Source: an uncultured Bacteroides sp.
GTDB taxonomy: Bacteria; Bacteroidota; Bacteroidia; Bacteroidales; Bacteroidaceae
NCBI GenBank assembly: GCA_900755095.1
Contig: CAAEFE010000122.1
Coordinates: forward strand, 79,714 to 143,713
Length of the DNA: 64,000 nucleotides
Direction of reading: 5' to 3'
Part shown: piece after piece, positions 26,380 through 34,911 of the stretch
Position numbering within the stretch: the stretch's first letter is position 1
How the letters are laid out: every line of letters starts with the position of its first letter
Notes under the pieces: generated by a model
Told to the model about the DNA's origin: nothing
Database searches by the model: none
The model's input: only the letters and a program-made list of their open reading frames with translations
Position numbers and translations under genes: made by a program

Positions 26380-28854
26380 ATGAAAAGACTATCCGTAATA
26401 CTCTTGTCATTTTTACTATATCTTCCGCTGTGCGCACAATTTAAAGGAACCGTCTATGTCGACACCAATCAATCGGGCACATTCGACAAAGGAGACAAAC
26501 CGCTGGCAGGAGTGATGGTAACAGACGGAATGAACGTAGTAAAAACAGATAAAAAAGGCCGGTTCTCACTATCGGGATTCAAGAAAACCCGATTTATCAG
26601 CATTACTACACCTGCCGGATTCGAGACACAACAATTCTACCTCCCTGTCAAGGAAGACAGAAAAAGCTATGATTTTATAGTGACCGAAAGCGAACGGACC
26701 AAGACCAAAGAACACTCCTTTATCCATATCACCGACACGGAAGTGACCGGAGGAGTGGGGCGTTGGGTCACCGACCTACAACAATACATAAAGAACGAAC
26801 AACCGGCTTTTCTGATTCATACCGGAGACATCTGCTACGAACCGGGACTCACAGTGCACAATCAAATTGTGAATGCACAAACAATGGACTGCCCCGTCTA
26901 TTACTGCATAGGCAACCACGACCTGGTGAAAGGCAACTACGGCGAAGAACTTTATGAATCGATTTATGGCCCGACATGGTATTCGTTCGATGTCGGCAAC
27001 GTGCATTATGTCGTTACTCCCATCGACCACGGAGACAACCCGACCGATTACACGCAAAGGGATGTATACAACTGGCTGAAGAATGACCTCGCCCTGATGA
27101 AGAAAGATCAGGCGCTTGTTCTTTTTAACCACGACCTGTTTACTCCCGGCGATAACTTCGTATTCAAGGCAGACAAAAAGGATATCCTCGACTTTCGTAC
27201 CTTCAACACGAAAGCACAAATTTACGGACATATGCACTACAACTACGTCCGCAATCAGAAAGGCATTTATACCATCTGCACCGGCACACTGGACAAAGGA
27301 GGCATCGATCACTCCCCTTCTTCATTCAGAGACATAAAGATAGATGCCAACGATCACCTCACAACGCAACTGCGTTATACTTTCATCGAACCGCAAATCG
27401 CTATTGTTTCTCCGATGAAGAATCAAGCAGCCCCCATACATCCGGAAACCGGCTATCAGCTTCCGGTCTCGGTCAACACCTATAACTCACAGGCAAAAAC
27501 ATCGTCTGTTTCTTATGTGCTGAGCAATCCGGAAGACAACCGGGAAATAGCCAAAGGCAACCTGTCGCCCCTCACCGACTGGAACTGGAGCGGAAATATT
27601 CAAATACCCGCTAACGAAAACGGAAAGAAACTAAACCTGACAGTGACTTCATCCTTCAACGACGGAAAGGAAGCGACTGCCACCAGCCAGTTCCTTTATC
27701 AGAAAGATTTCAAATCGACTGCTATCACAGGGAAGGACTGGAATACCCTACTTCAGAACGCAAGTCATTCCGGCGGAATAAATGACTCCCAAATCAAACT
27801 CCCCCTGCAACTACAATGGACAGCGAACACAGGAAGCAACATCTTCATGACATCCCCCCTCATCGCCGGACAAAAAGTATTCATTGCCACTACCGATGAT
27901 AACACATCGCTCAACACCTATATTTGTGCATTCGACTTCCATTCCGGCAAACAGCTATGGAAGTTCCGCACGGAAAACTCGGTAAAGAATACCATTGCCT
28001 GCGAAAATGAAATCGTTGTAGCCCAGGATGCCTCCTGCAATCTGTACGCCCTCGACGCAGCATCCGGAAAACCACTGTGGCAACAATACATCAACTTAAA
28101 GAACTATCCCTATCTGAGCGAAGGACTGACAGTTGACAAAGGAATCGTTTATGCCGGAATCGGCGCCGGACTTTCAGCCTACGACCTGAAAACAGGAAAA
28201 GTGATATGGACCAACACGGACTGGAAACAACGGGAAGGCTCGACCACCACGTTAACCATCGCCGGAGACGTACTAATCAGTGGCACCCAATGGGGAGGAC
28301 TGTATGGCAACGACATCCGCACTGGCAAACAACTCTGGAAACTCTCGGACAACGGACTCGGCAACCGAGGTGCCTCTCCGGTCTACAGAGACGGAAAATT
28401 ATGGATCATCTCCTCCAAAAGCTTTTTCCTGATAGAACCTCAAACCGGTAAAGTACTCCAGCAAAAGGAACTGTCCGCCAACCTGGACGTGACATCTACC
28501 CCGCTTGTCACCGAACATGAGATTATCTTCGGCAGCGCAGACCGTGGAATCTTCGCTCTCGACAAACCGACTCTTTTCATCAAATGGAGAGCCGAGACTT
28601 TACCTTCTCTTGTATACACTGCTCCTTATTCTTCTACGCCGCAGGCGGGAGTAGAAACAAGCCCTGTATCTTCACAAGGAATTGTCTATATCGGAGCTTC
28701 CGACGGGTATTTATACGCCATCGACCAGTCAACAGGGATTATCAAAGACAAGTTGTACTTCGGAGCACCAGTTTTCTCAACGATAGCCGTATCGGGAAAC
28801 AGAATGATAGTTTGTGACTTTGCCGGCAATGTTTACTGCTTTGCATCTAACTAA
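26380..28854 (+). CDS. Secreted calcineurin-like phosphoesterase fused to a PQQ-like beta-propeller
   Basis: Secreted multidomain protein (824 aa). Signal peptide 1-19 (ends PLCA). A transthyretin-like N-domain (about 22-105: GTVYVDTNQSGTFDKGDKPL) is followed by a metallophosphoesterase core (about 112-335) and a C-terminal PQQ-like propeller (about 455-824) with blade repeats such as GKQLWKFRTEN, SGKPLWQQY, TGKVIWTN and DIRTGKQLWKL. Metal-site motifs: D119-T-E121, GD150, GNHD (178-181), FNHD (H251) and GHMH (284-286). The first motif is normally D-x-H; here Glu replaces His, so metal binding may differ. It lies at the 3' side of the GH130/symporter genes, 130 bp after the symporter, behind an inverted repeat. 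It may dephosphorylate an oligosaccharide; the substrate is unknown. Confidence 0.8.
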   Translation: MKRLSVILLSFLLYLPLCAQFKGTVYVDTNQSGTFDKGDKPLAGVMVTDGMNVVKTDKKGRFSLSGFKKTRFISITTPAGFETQQFYLPVKEDRKSYDFIVTESERTKTKEHSFIHITDTEVTGGVGRWVTDLQQYIKNEQPAFLIHTGDICYEPGLTVHNQIVNAQTMDCPVYYCIGNHDLVKGNYGEELYESIYGPTWYSFDVGNVHYVVTPIDHGDNPTDYTQRDVYNWLKNDLALMKKDQALVLFNHDLFTPGDNFVFKADKKDILDFRTFNTKAQIYGHMHYNYVRNQKGIYTICTGTLDKGGIDHSPSSFRDIKIDANDHLTTQLRYTFIEPQIAIVSPMKNQAAPIHPETGYQLPVSVNTYNSQAKTSSVSYVLSNPEDNREIAKGNLSPLTDWNWSGNIQIPANENGKKLNLTVTSSFNDGKEATATSQFLYQKDFKSTAITGKDWNTLLQNASHSGGINDSQIKLPLQLQWTANTGSNIFMTSPLIAGQKVFIATTDDNTSLNTYICAFDFHSGKQLWKFRTENSVKNTIACENEIVVAQDASCNLYALDAASGKPLWQQYINLKNYPYLSEGLTVDKGIVYAGIGAGLSAYDLKTGKVIWTNTDWKQREGSTTTLTIAGDVLISGTQWGGLYGNDIRTGKQLWKLSDNGLGNRGASPVYRDGKLWIISSKSFFLIEPQTGKVLQQKELSANLDVTSTPLVTEHEIIFGSADRGIFALDKPTLFIKWRAETLPSLVYTAPYSSTPQAGVETSPVSSQGIVYIGASDGYLYAIDQSTGIIKDKLYFGAPVFSTIAVSGNRMIVCDFAGNVYCFASN

Positions 28855-28867
28855 ATTTGCCGGCCTC

Positions 28868-29494
28868 TCACTCTTCCTTATCATAATGAACGAAACCAAT
28901 CGGTTTACGTTTCTTATGCTGGGGTACTTGTTTCTGTTTATCAGCCAATTGCGATAAAGCTAAATAGATGCCGTCCAATTCTTTGCGGGTATCTTCGCTA
29001 AGGTCGTTGATTGCCTCCAATGTTTCCTCACCTATCTGATTGATCATTGCGAAAGCTTTGCAACCTTGATTCTCCAACTCTTGTATGCGCTGTTTCAGCT
29101 CTTCTATTTCTTCATTCTTGGCTTCACTAGCCAATACATATTGGCGGATACTGACAAAAGCACGCATAATATTGATATTTACCCTAATGGCTACTTCCGA
29201 ATGCAGGACACTTGAAAGCATGGCTACACCCTGTTCGGTAAAAGCAAACGGCTTGTAAGCACTGAAGTTATACTGGGGTGTCCCATTTTGGGATACCCTA
29301 CTGGATAACAAAGAGTTAGCCTCTTCTGTCGAGAGTTCAAACATAAAGTCAATAGGAAAACGGTCAATGTTACGTCTTACGGCACGCTTTAACAAGCGGG
29401 TTTCTGTTGCATACAATTCCGCCAAATCGAAATCGAGCATCACCTTCTGCCCTCTGATCTCATATATTTTATTCTGAATAATCTGCAGTTCCAT
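28868..29494 (-). CDS. ORF6N-domain protein
   Basis: Small putative DNA-binding protein (208 aa) with an N-terminal ORF6N domain (IQNKIYEIRGQKVMLDFDLAELYATETRLLKRAVRRN split over residues 5-41, FPIDFMFELSTEE, FAFTEQGVAMLSSVLHSEVAIRVNINIMRAFV) of phage/KilA-N-related origin, then a coiled-coil region (EEIEELKQRIQELENQG) and a basic tail (KKRKPIGFVHYDKEE). The start at 29494 removes a non-conserved 17-residue extension. It stands alone between the phosphoesterase and the housekeeping block, convergent with the former. Such genes are common single-gene accessory elements in Bacteroidota; the role is unknown. Confidence 0.8.
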   Translation of the reverse strand: MELQIIQNKIYEIRGQKVMLDFDLAELYATETRLLKRAVRRNIDRFPIDFMFELSTEEANSLLSSRVSQNGTPQYNFSAYKPFAFTEQGVAMLSSVLHSEVAIRVNINIMRAFVSIRQYVLASEAKNEEIEELKQRIQELENQGCKAFAMINQIGEETLEAINDLSEDTRKELDGIYLALSQLADKQKQVPQHKKRKPIGFVHYDKEE

Positions 29495-29611
29495 TTGTGT
29501 TATAGTTATTTCTGACAAAGGTACTCCAAATATCAGTCCAAGCAACGATTCACTACCTTTTTATTTTCCGGAATCGGGCCTCCCCCTGTACAGTTTTTCC
29601 CACCCGTAGCG

Positions 29612-29641
29612 TTGTAATTTAAAGATTATCACGTATCTTTG
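29612..29641 (+). promoter_or_regulatory. Promoter of the GNAT-parE-coaD operon
   Basis: -33 TTG at 29612-29614 and -7 TATCTTTG at 29634-29641, a 19-bp gap, 24 bp before the first gene. Confidence 0.8.
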
Positions 29642-29664
29642 CCCCTCAATCATAAATACGAGAT

Positions 29665-30801
29665 ATGGCTATTACAATCAAGAAAGTCTCTACAAAGAGA
29701 GAACTTAAGAAGTTTATTCGCTTTAATTACAGGATGTATAAGGGCAATCCATATTCCGTGCCCGACCTTTACGATGACATGCTCAACACATTCAACAAAA
29801 AGAAGAATGCGGCATTCGAGTTCTGTGAAGCAGATTACTTCCTGGCATACCGGGACGACAAAATCGTAGGTCGTGTGGCCGCTATCATCAATAACCGCGC
29901 CAACGAAAAGTGGGAATGCAAGAACGTCCGTTTCGGATGGATAGATTTCATTGATGACCCCGAAGTATCATCCGCACTCATCAAGACCGTCGAAGACTGG
30001 GGAAAAGAGCGCGGCATGACTCACATCACAGGTCCTCTGGGATTCACCGATTTCGATGCGGAAGGAATGCTGATCGAAGGATTCGACCAGCTCAGCACAA
30101 TGGCTACTATCTACAACCACCCGTATTACCCCGTACACATGGAGAGACTCGGTTTCGAGAAAGACGCCGACTGGGTGGAATACAAAATCTACATCCCCGA
30201 TGCCATCCCCGACAAGCACAAGCGTATCTCCGAACTGATTCAACGAAAATACAACCTGAAGATAAAGAAATACACCTCCGGAAGAAAAATAGCCAAAGAC
30301 TACGGACAGGAAATCTTCGAACTGATGAACGAAGCATACAGCCCGCTCTACGGCTACTCCCCGCTGACGCAACGGCAAATCAACCAGTACGTAAAGATGT
30401 ATCTCCCGATTCTCGACTTACGGATGGTTACCCTCATTACCGACGCCGACGACAAGCTGGTATGCGTAGGCATCTCCATGCCGTCTCTTGCCGAGGCCCT
30501 GCAAAAGTCACACGGCCGTCTGCTCCCTCTAGGATGGTTCTATCTGCTGAAAGCACTGTTCATGAAACGCCGTGCCAAAATGCTTGACCTGCTGCTTGTA
30601 GCAGTCAAACCGGAGTACCAGAATAAAGGTGTTAACGCTTTGTTATTTTCCGATTTAATTCCGGTTTATCAAAAATTAGGTTTTATCTTTGCGGAAAGCA
30701 ACCCCGAACTGGAACTGAACGGAAAAGTCCAGGCACAATGGGATTACTTTGAGACTAAGCAACATAAGCGCCGCCGTGCGTTCACCAAAGAGATTAAATA
30801 A
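29665..30801 (+). CDS. GNAT-fold N-acetyltransferase-like protein
   Basis: Cytoplasmic 378-aa protein of a conserved Bacteroidota family usually annotated as an acetyltransferase (sometimes misnamed GTP cyclohydrolase). The N-terminal half ([32 protein letters not shown], about residues 8-39) and [24 protein letters not shown] sequence precede a C-terminal GNAT-like segment, [35 protein letters not shown], where QNKGVN resembles the acetyl-CoA-binding Q-x-x-G-x-G/A loop. It starts an operon and is separated from parE by only 5 bp. The substrate is unknown. Confidence 0.75.
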   Translation: MAITIKKVSTKRELKKFIRFNYRMYKGNPYSVPDLYDDMLNTFNKKKNAAFEFCEADYFLAYRDDKIVGRVAAIINNRANEKWECKNVRFGWIDFIDDPEVSSALIKTVEDWGKERGMTHITGPLGFTDFDAEGMLIEGFDQLSTMATIYNHPYYPVHMERLGFEKDADWVEYKIYIPDAIPDKHKRISELIQRKYNLKIKKYTSGRKIAKDYGQEIFELMNEAYSPLYGYSPLTQRQINQYVKMYLPILDLRMVTLITDADDKLVCVGISMPSLAEALQKSHGRLLPLGWFYLLKALFMKRRAKMLDLLLVAVKPEYQNKGVNALLFSDLIPVYQKLGFIFAESNPELELNGKVQAQWDYFETKQHKRRRAFTKEIK

Positions 30802-30806
30802 CAGCT

Positions 30807-32684
30807 ATGGAAGAGAACGAATTGATATCTGTAGACAACAACAATGCAGTAGAGTACACTGACGACAACATCCGCCACCTGAGCGACATGGAACATGTGC
30901 GCACACGCCCCGGTATGTACATCGGTAGGCTGGGCGATGGCGCGCACGCCGAAGACGGAATCTATGTCCTCCTCAAAGAAGTCATTGACAACAGTATCGA
31001 CGAGTTCAAAATGCAAGCCGGTAAGAAAATCGAAATTACCGTTGAAGAGAACCTCCGCGTCAGCGTACGCGACTACGGACGAGGCATCCCGCAGGGAAAG
31101 CTGGTAGAAGCCGTAAGCGTACTGAACACGGGTGGTAAATACGACAGCAAGGCATTTAAGAAAAGCGTCGGACTGAACGGTGTCGGTGTGAAAGCCGTCA
31201 ACGCATTGAGCTCTCGTTTTGAAGTACGCAGTTACCGTGACGGTAAAGTGCGTATCGCCACATTCTCCAAAGGAAACCTGCAGACCGACGTGACGCAGGA
31301 CACCGAAGAGGACAACGGAACCTTTATCTTCTTCGAACCGGACAATACGCTGTTCGTCAACTACTGCTTCAAGCCCGAATTTATCGAGACCATGTTGCGT
31401 AACTATACGTACCTCAACACGGGACTCGCCATCATTTACAACGGTCACCGCATCCTGTCGCGCAACGGTCTGGTAGACCTGCTGAACGACAACATGACGG
31501 CAACCGGCCTCTATCCCATCGTCCACCTGAAAGGAGAAGACATCGAAATCGCCTTCACTCACACCGGACAGTACGGAGAAGAGTATTACTCCTTCGTCAA
31601 CGGTCAGCACACCACACAGGGGGGTACCCATCAGAGTGCTTTCAAAGAACATATCGCCCGTACCATCAAAGAGTTCTTCAACAAGAACATGGACTATACC
31701 GACATCCGTAACGGACTGGTTGCCGCCATCGCCGTCAATGTGGAAGAGCCGATCTTCGAAAGCCAGACCAAAACGAAACTGGGATCTACCAACATGACTC
31801 CCGGCGGCGTGACAGTCAACAAATACGTAGGCGACTTCATCAAGTTGGAAGTAGACAACTTCCTGCACAAAAACGCGGACGTAGCGGAAGTAATGCAGCA
31901 AAAGATACAGGAATCGGAAAAGGAACGGAAAGCCATCGCAGGCGTCACGAAGCTGGCACGCGAACGTGCCAAGAAGGCCAACCTGCACAACCGCAAGTTG
32001 CGCGACTGCCGCATCCACCTCAACGACCCGAAAGGGAAAGGAATGGAAGAAGACTCCTGCATCTTCATCACCGAGGGAGACTCGGCGAGCGGTTCCATCA
32101 CCAAAAGCCGTGACGTAAACACTCAGGCAGTATTCAGCCTTCGCGGTAAACCGCTGAACTCGTTCGGACTGACGAAAAAGGTAGTCTACGAAAACGAAGA
32201 GTTCAACCTGCTGCAAGCTGCGTTAAATATAGAAGACGGCATAGAAGGACTCCGTTACAACAAAGTGATCGTTGCCACCGATGCCGATGTGGACGGTATG
32301 CACATCCGTCTGCTGCTCATCACGTTCTTCCTGCAATTCTTCCCCGACCTCATCAAGAAAGGTCACGTATATATTCTGCAAACGCCGTTATTCCGCGTGC
32401 GCAACAAGAAGAAAACGGTGTACTGCTACAGCGAGGACGAACGGGTGAACGCCATCAACGAACTAAGCCCCAACCCGGAAATCACCCGATTCAAGGGACT
32501 GGGAGAAATATCACCGGACGAATTCAAGCACTTTATCGGCAAGGATATGCGCCTGGAACAAGTGACATTGCGTAAGACAGATGCCGTAAAAGAACTGCTG
32601 GAGTTCTACATGGGCAAGAATACAATGGAACGACAGAACTTTATTATAGACAATCTGGTTATAGAAGAAGACTTGGCATCATGA
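30807..32684 (+). CDS. parE: DNA topoisomerase IV subunit B
   Basis: ATPase subunit of topoisomerase IV, decatenating daughter chromosomes together with ParC (625 aa). GHKL ATPase motifs: [10 protein letters not shown] (Bergerat N-box, about residue 52), DYGRGIP, and [13 protein letters not shown]. The transducer domain has [11 protein letters not shown], where the Lys-containing QTK loop contacts ATP. The TOPRIM domain has [11 protein letters not shown] (about 425), [15 protein letters not shown] and the FKGLGE motif. SASG replaces the SAGG of most GyrB/ParE proteins, a variant I associate with Bacteroidota ParE. It is translationally coupled to coaD by a 4-base ATGA overlap. Confidence 0.93.
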   Translation: MEENELISVDNNNAVEYTDDNIRHLSDMEHVRTRPGMYIGRLGDGAHAEDGIYVLLKEVIDNSIDEFKMQAGKKIEITVEENLRVSVRDYGRGIPQGKLVEAVSVLNTGGKYDSKAFKKSVGLNGVGVKAVNALSSRFEVRSYRDGKVRIATFSKGNLQTDVTQDTEEDNGTFIFFEPDNTLFVNYCFKPEFIETMLRNYTYLNTGLAIIYNGHRILSRNGLVDLLNDNMTATGLYPIVHLKGEDIEIAFTHTGQYGEEYYSFVNGQHTTQGGTHQSAFKEHIARTIKEFFNKNMDYTDIRNGLVAAIAVNVEEPIFESQTKTKLGSTNMTPGGVTVNKYVGDFIKLEVDNFLHKNADVAEVMQQKIQESEKERKAIAGVTKLARERAKKANLHNRKLRDCRIHLNDPKGKGMEEDSCIFITEGDSASGSITKSRDVNTQAVFSLRGKPLNSFGLTKKVVYENEEFNLLQAALNIEDGIEGLRYNKVIVATDADVDGMHIRLLLITFFLQFFPDLIKKGHVYILQTPLFRVRNKKKTVYCYSEDERVNAINELSPNPEITRFKGLGEISPDEFKHFIGKDMRLEQVTLRKTDAVKELLEFYMGKNTMERQNFIIDNLVIEEDLAS

Positions 32685-33136
32685 GAAAAGCAATATTTCC
32701 GGGTACATTCGACCCCTTCACCATCGGTCATTATTCGGTAGTGGAACGTGCACTCACCTTTATGGACGAGATAATCATCGGGATCGGTATCAACGAAAAC
32801 AAGAATACCTATTTCCCCATCGAGAAAAGAGAAGAAATGATCCGGAATCTCTACAAGGACAATCCCCGCATCAAAGTGATGTCTTACGACTGTCTGACGA
32901 TAGACTTTGCCCAACAGGTAGAAGCACAATTCATCGTTCGCGGCATCCGCACGGTCAAGGATTTCGAGTACGAGGAAACGATTGCCGACATTAACCGCAA
33001 ACTGGCGGGCATCGAAACCATCCTGCTCTTCACAGAACCGGAACTGACCTGCGTCAGCTCAACGATTGTACGCGAGCTGCTGACTTACAACAAAGATATC
33101 AGCCAGTTTATCCCCGAAGGAATGGAGATAAATTGA
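32681..33136 (+). CDS. coaD: Phosphopantetheine adenylyltransferase
   Basis: Penultimate step of coenzyme A synthesis: 4'-phosphopantetheine plus ATP gives dephospho-CoA. Length of 151 aa is typical. The nucleotidyltransferase T/HxGH motif is seen as [19 protein letters not shown] (residues 6-24, TIGH). Further marks are the substrate-binding [22 protein letters not shown] (about 88-109) and the C-terminal [11 protein letters not shown] (ISSTxVR-type motif). It overlaps the end of parE by four bases and is followed by a long palindrome before the protease gene. Confidence 0.95.
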   Translation: MRKAIFPGTFDPFTIGHYSVVERALTFMDEIIIGIGINENKNTYFPIEKREEMIRNLYKDNPRIKVMSYDCLTIDFAQQVEAQFIVRGIRTVKDFEYEETIADINRKLAGIETILLFTEPELTCVSSTIVRELLTYNKDISQFIPEGMEIN

Positions 33137-33155
33137 AAGTCGGTAGTATCTCTAT

Positions 33156-33181
33156 TGAGGCTGACTTTAAAGTCAGCCTCA
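33156..33181. repeat. 26-bp perfect palindrome
   Basis: Each half is TGAGGCTGACTTT (and inverse), giving a perfect 26-bp palindrome 20 bp after the coaD stop. GAGGCTGACT recurs at 37541, so it may be a dispersed palindromic repeat; as RNA it would form a terminator-like hairpin. Confidence 0.85.
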
Positions 33182-33241
33182 GGGGAATGAAGATAGTTTG
33201 GATAACGCAAAGGTAACTTGCGAAACTTGAAATAATAATTA

Positions 33242-34831
33242 ATGATGATGAAGAAGATTAAAGTATACGCCCTCCTGGTTTGTCTGTTGGCAACGTCTGC
33301 TGCACAGGCCCAAAGTTTCGGCTCTGCCGCCATGCGCAAACTCCAAATGGCGGAATTCGCAATTTCCAACTTCTACGTAGACAAAGTAGATGAAGACAAA
33401 CTGGTAGAAGAAGCTATCATCAAGATGCTGGCACAGCTCGACCCGCACTCCACTTACTCGGATGCCGAAGAAGTGAAGAAGATGAACGAACCGCTTCAAG
33501 GCAACTTCGAAGGCATCGGCGTACAGTTCCAGATGATCGAGGACACCCTGCTCGTCGTACAACCCGTCAGCAACGGCCCCTCCGAGAAAGTGGGCATCCT
33601 TGCCGGCGACCGCATCATTGCCGTCAACGACTCCGCCATCGCAGGAGTAAAAATGAGCACGGAAGATATCATGAAGCGCCTGCGTGGCCCGAAAGGTTCG
33701 AAAGTCAACCTGACCATCGTCCGCCGTGGAGTACAAGACCCGCTCGTGTTCACCGTGAAAAGAGATAAGATACCTATCCTGAGTCTCGACGCTTCCTACA
33801 TGATTCAGCCAAAGATCGGATACATCCGCATCAACCGCTTTGGCGCAACCACCGCCGAAGAATTTAAGAAAGCAATGAAAGACCTGCAAAAGCAAGGCAT
33901 GAAAGACCTCATCCTCGACCTGCAAGGCAACGGCGGAGGATATCTGAACGCCGCCATCGACCTTGCCAACGAATTCCTCGGACAGAAGGAACTGATTGTT
34001 TACACCGAAGGCCGGACCGCACAGCGCAGCGAGTTCTTCGCCAAAGGAAACGGAGAGTTCCGTGACGGCCGCCTCATCGTACTGGTAGACGAATACACCG
34101 CTTCCGCCAGCGAAATCGTGAGCGGCGCAGTGCAGGATTGGGACAGAGGTATCATCGTAGGCCGACGTTCTTTCGGCAAAGGACTGGTGCAACGTCCTAT
34201 CGACCTGCCGGACGGCTCCATGATCCGACTGACCATTGCACGGTACTACACCCCTGCCGGTCGTTGCATCCAAAAGCCTTATGACAGCTCGACCGATTAC
34301 AATAAAGACCTGATAGACCGCTTCAACCACGGAGAACTGATGAATGCCGACAGCATCCACTTCCCCGACTCATTGAAAGTGCAGACCAAGAAACTGAAAC
34401 GTACCGTCTACGGCGGAGGTGGCATCATGCCGGACTACTTCGTTCCGATTGATACGACACTCTACACGGACTATCACCGGAAACTGGTCGGCAAAGGAGT
34501 CATCATCAAATTCACAATGAAATTCATCGAAGACCACCGCAAGGAACTGGCCGATAAATATAAGAAGTTCGACAGCTTCAACGAAAAGTTTGTTATTGAC
34601 GACGATATGCTCGCCACCCTCCGCGAAATGGGTGAGAAAGAAGGGGTGAAGTTTAACGAAGAGCAGTATCAGAAGGCACTTCCGCTGATCAAGACACAGC
34701 TCAAAGCACTGATAGCCCGTGACCTCTGGGATATGAACGAATATTTCCGCGTCATGAATACAACGAACGAAAGCGTGCAGAAAGCATTGGAAATCCTCCG
34801 TTCGGGAGAGTATCAGAAGAAGTTGAAATAA
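33242..34831 (+). CDS. S41 family C-terminal processing peptidase (Ctp-like)
   Basis: Periplasmic serine protease (529 aa) with a short signal peptide (MMMKKIKVYALLVCLLATSAAQAQ). Domains: an N-terminal helical region, a PDZ domain (about residues 85-170: FEGIGVQFQMIEDTLLVVQPVSNGPSEKVGILAGDRIIAVND), and an S41 catalytic domain (about 180-345: IGYIRINRFGATTAEEFKKAM, then DLILDLQGNGGGYLNAAIDLANEFL). The catalytic Ser is in YTASASEIVSGAVQDWDRG, with the Lys in GRRSFGKGLVQRP, the expected Ser/Lys dyad. A C-terminal extension of about 150 residues follows. The start could be any of the first three Met codons. It may be co-transcribed with coaD. Confidence 0.92.
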   Translation: MMMKKIKVYALLVCLLATSAAQAQSFGSAAMRKLQMAEFAISNFYVDKVDEDKLVEEAIIKMLAQLDPHSTYSDAEEVKKMNEPLQGNFEGIGVQFQMIEDTLLVVQPVSNGPSEKVGILAGDRIIAVNDSAIAGVKMSTEDIMKRLRGPKGSKVNLTIVRRGVQDPLVFTVKRDKIPILSLDASYMIQPKIGYIRINRFGATTAEEFKKAMKDLQKQGMKDLILDLQGNGGGYLNAAIDLANEFLGQKELIVYTEGRTAQRSEFFAKGNGEFRDGRLIVLVDEYTASASEIVSGAVQDWDRGIIVGRRSFGKGLVQRPIDLPDGSMIRLTIARYYTPAGRCIQKPYDSSTDYNKDLIDRFNHGELMNADSIHFPDSLKVQTKKLKRTVYGGGGIMPDYFVPIDTTLYTDYHRKLVGKGVIIKFTMKFIEDHRKELADKYKKFDSFNEKFVIDDDMLATLREMGEKEGVKFNEEQYQKALPLIKTQLKALIARDLWDMNEYFRVMNTTNESVQKALEILRSGEYQKKLK

Positions 34832-34911
34832 ACATCGAAAAATAAAACGGATAAACCGTACCCGATCAGACACCTTGGTTGTAGTATAAGTAAAATCATT
34901 AAAACAGAAGT

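Noticed and set aside
30744..32216. A 490-codon open frame antisense to parE
   Set aside because: It is a mirror of the strongly biased parE codons, has no family features, and parE shows all catalytic motifs.
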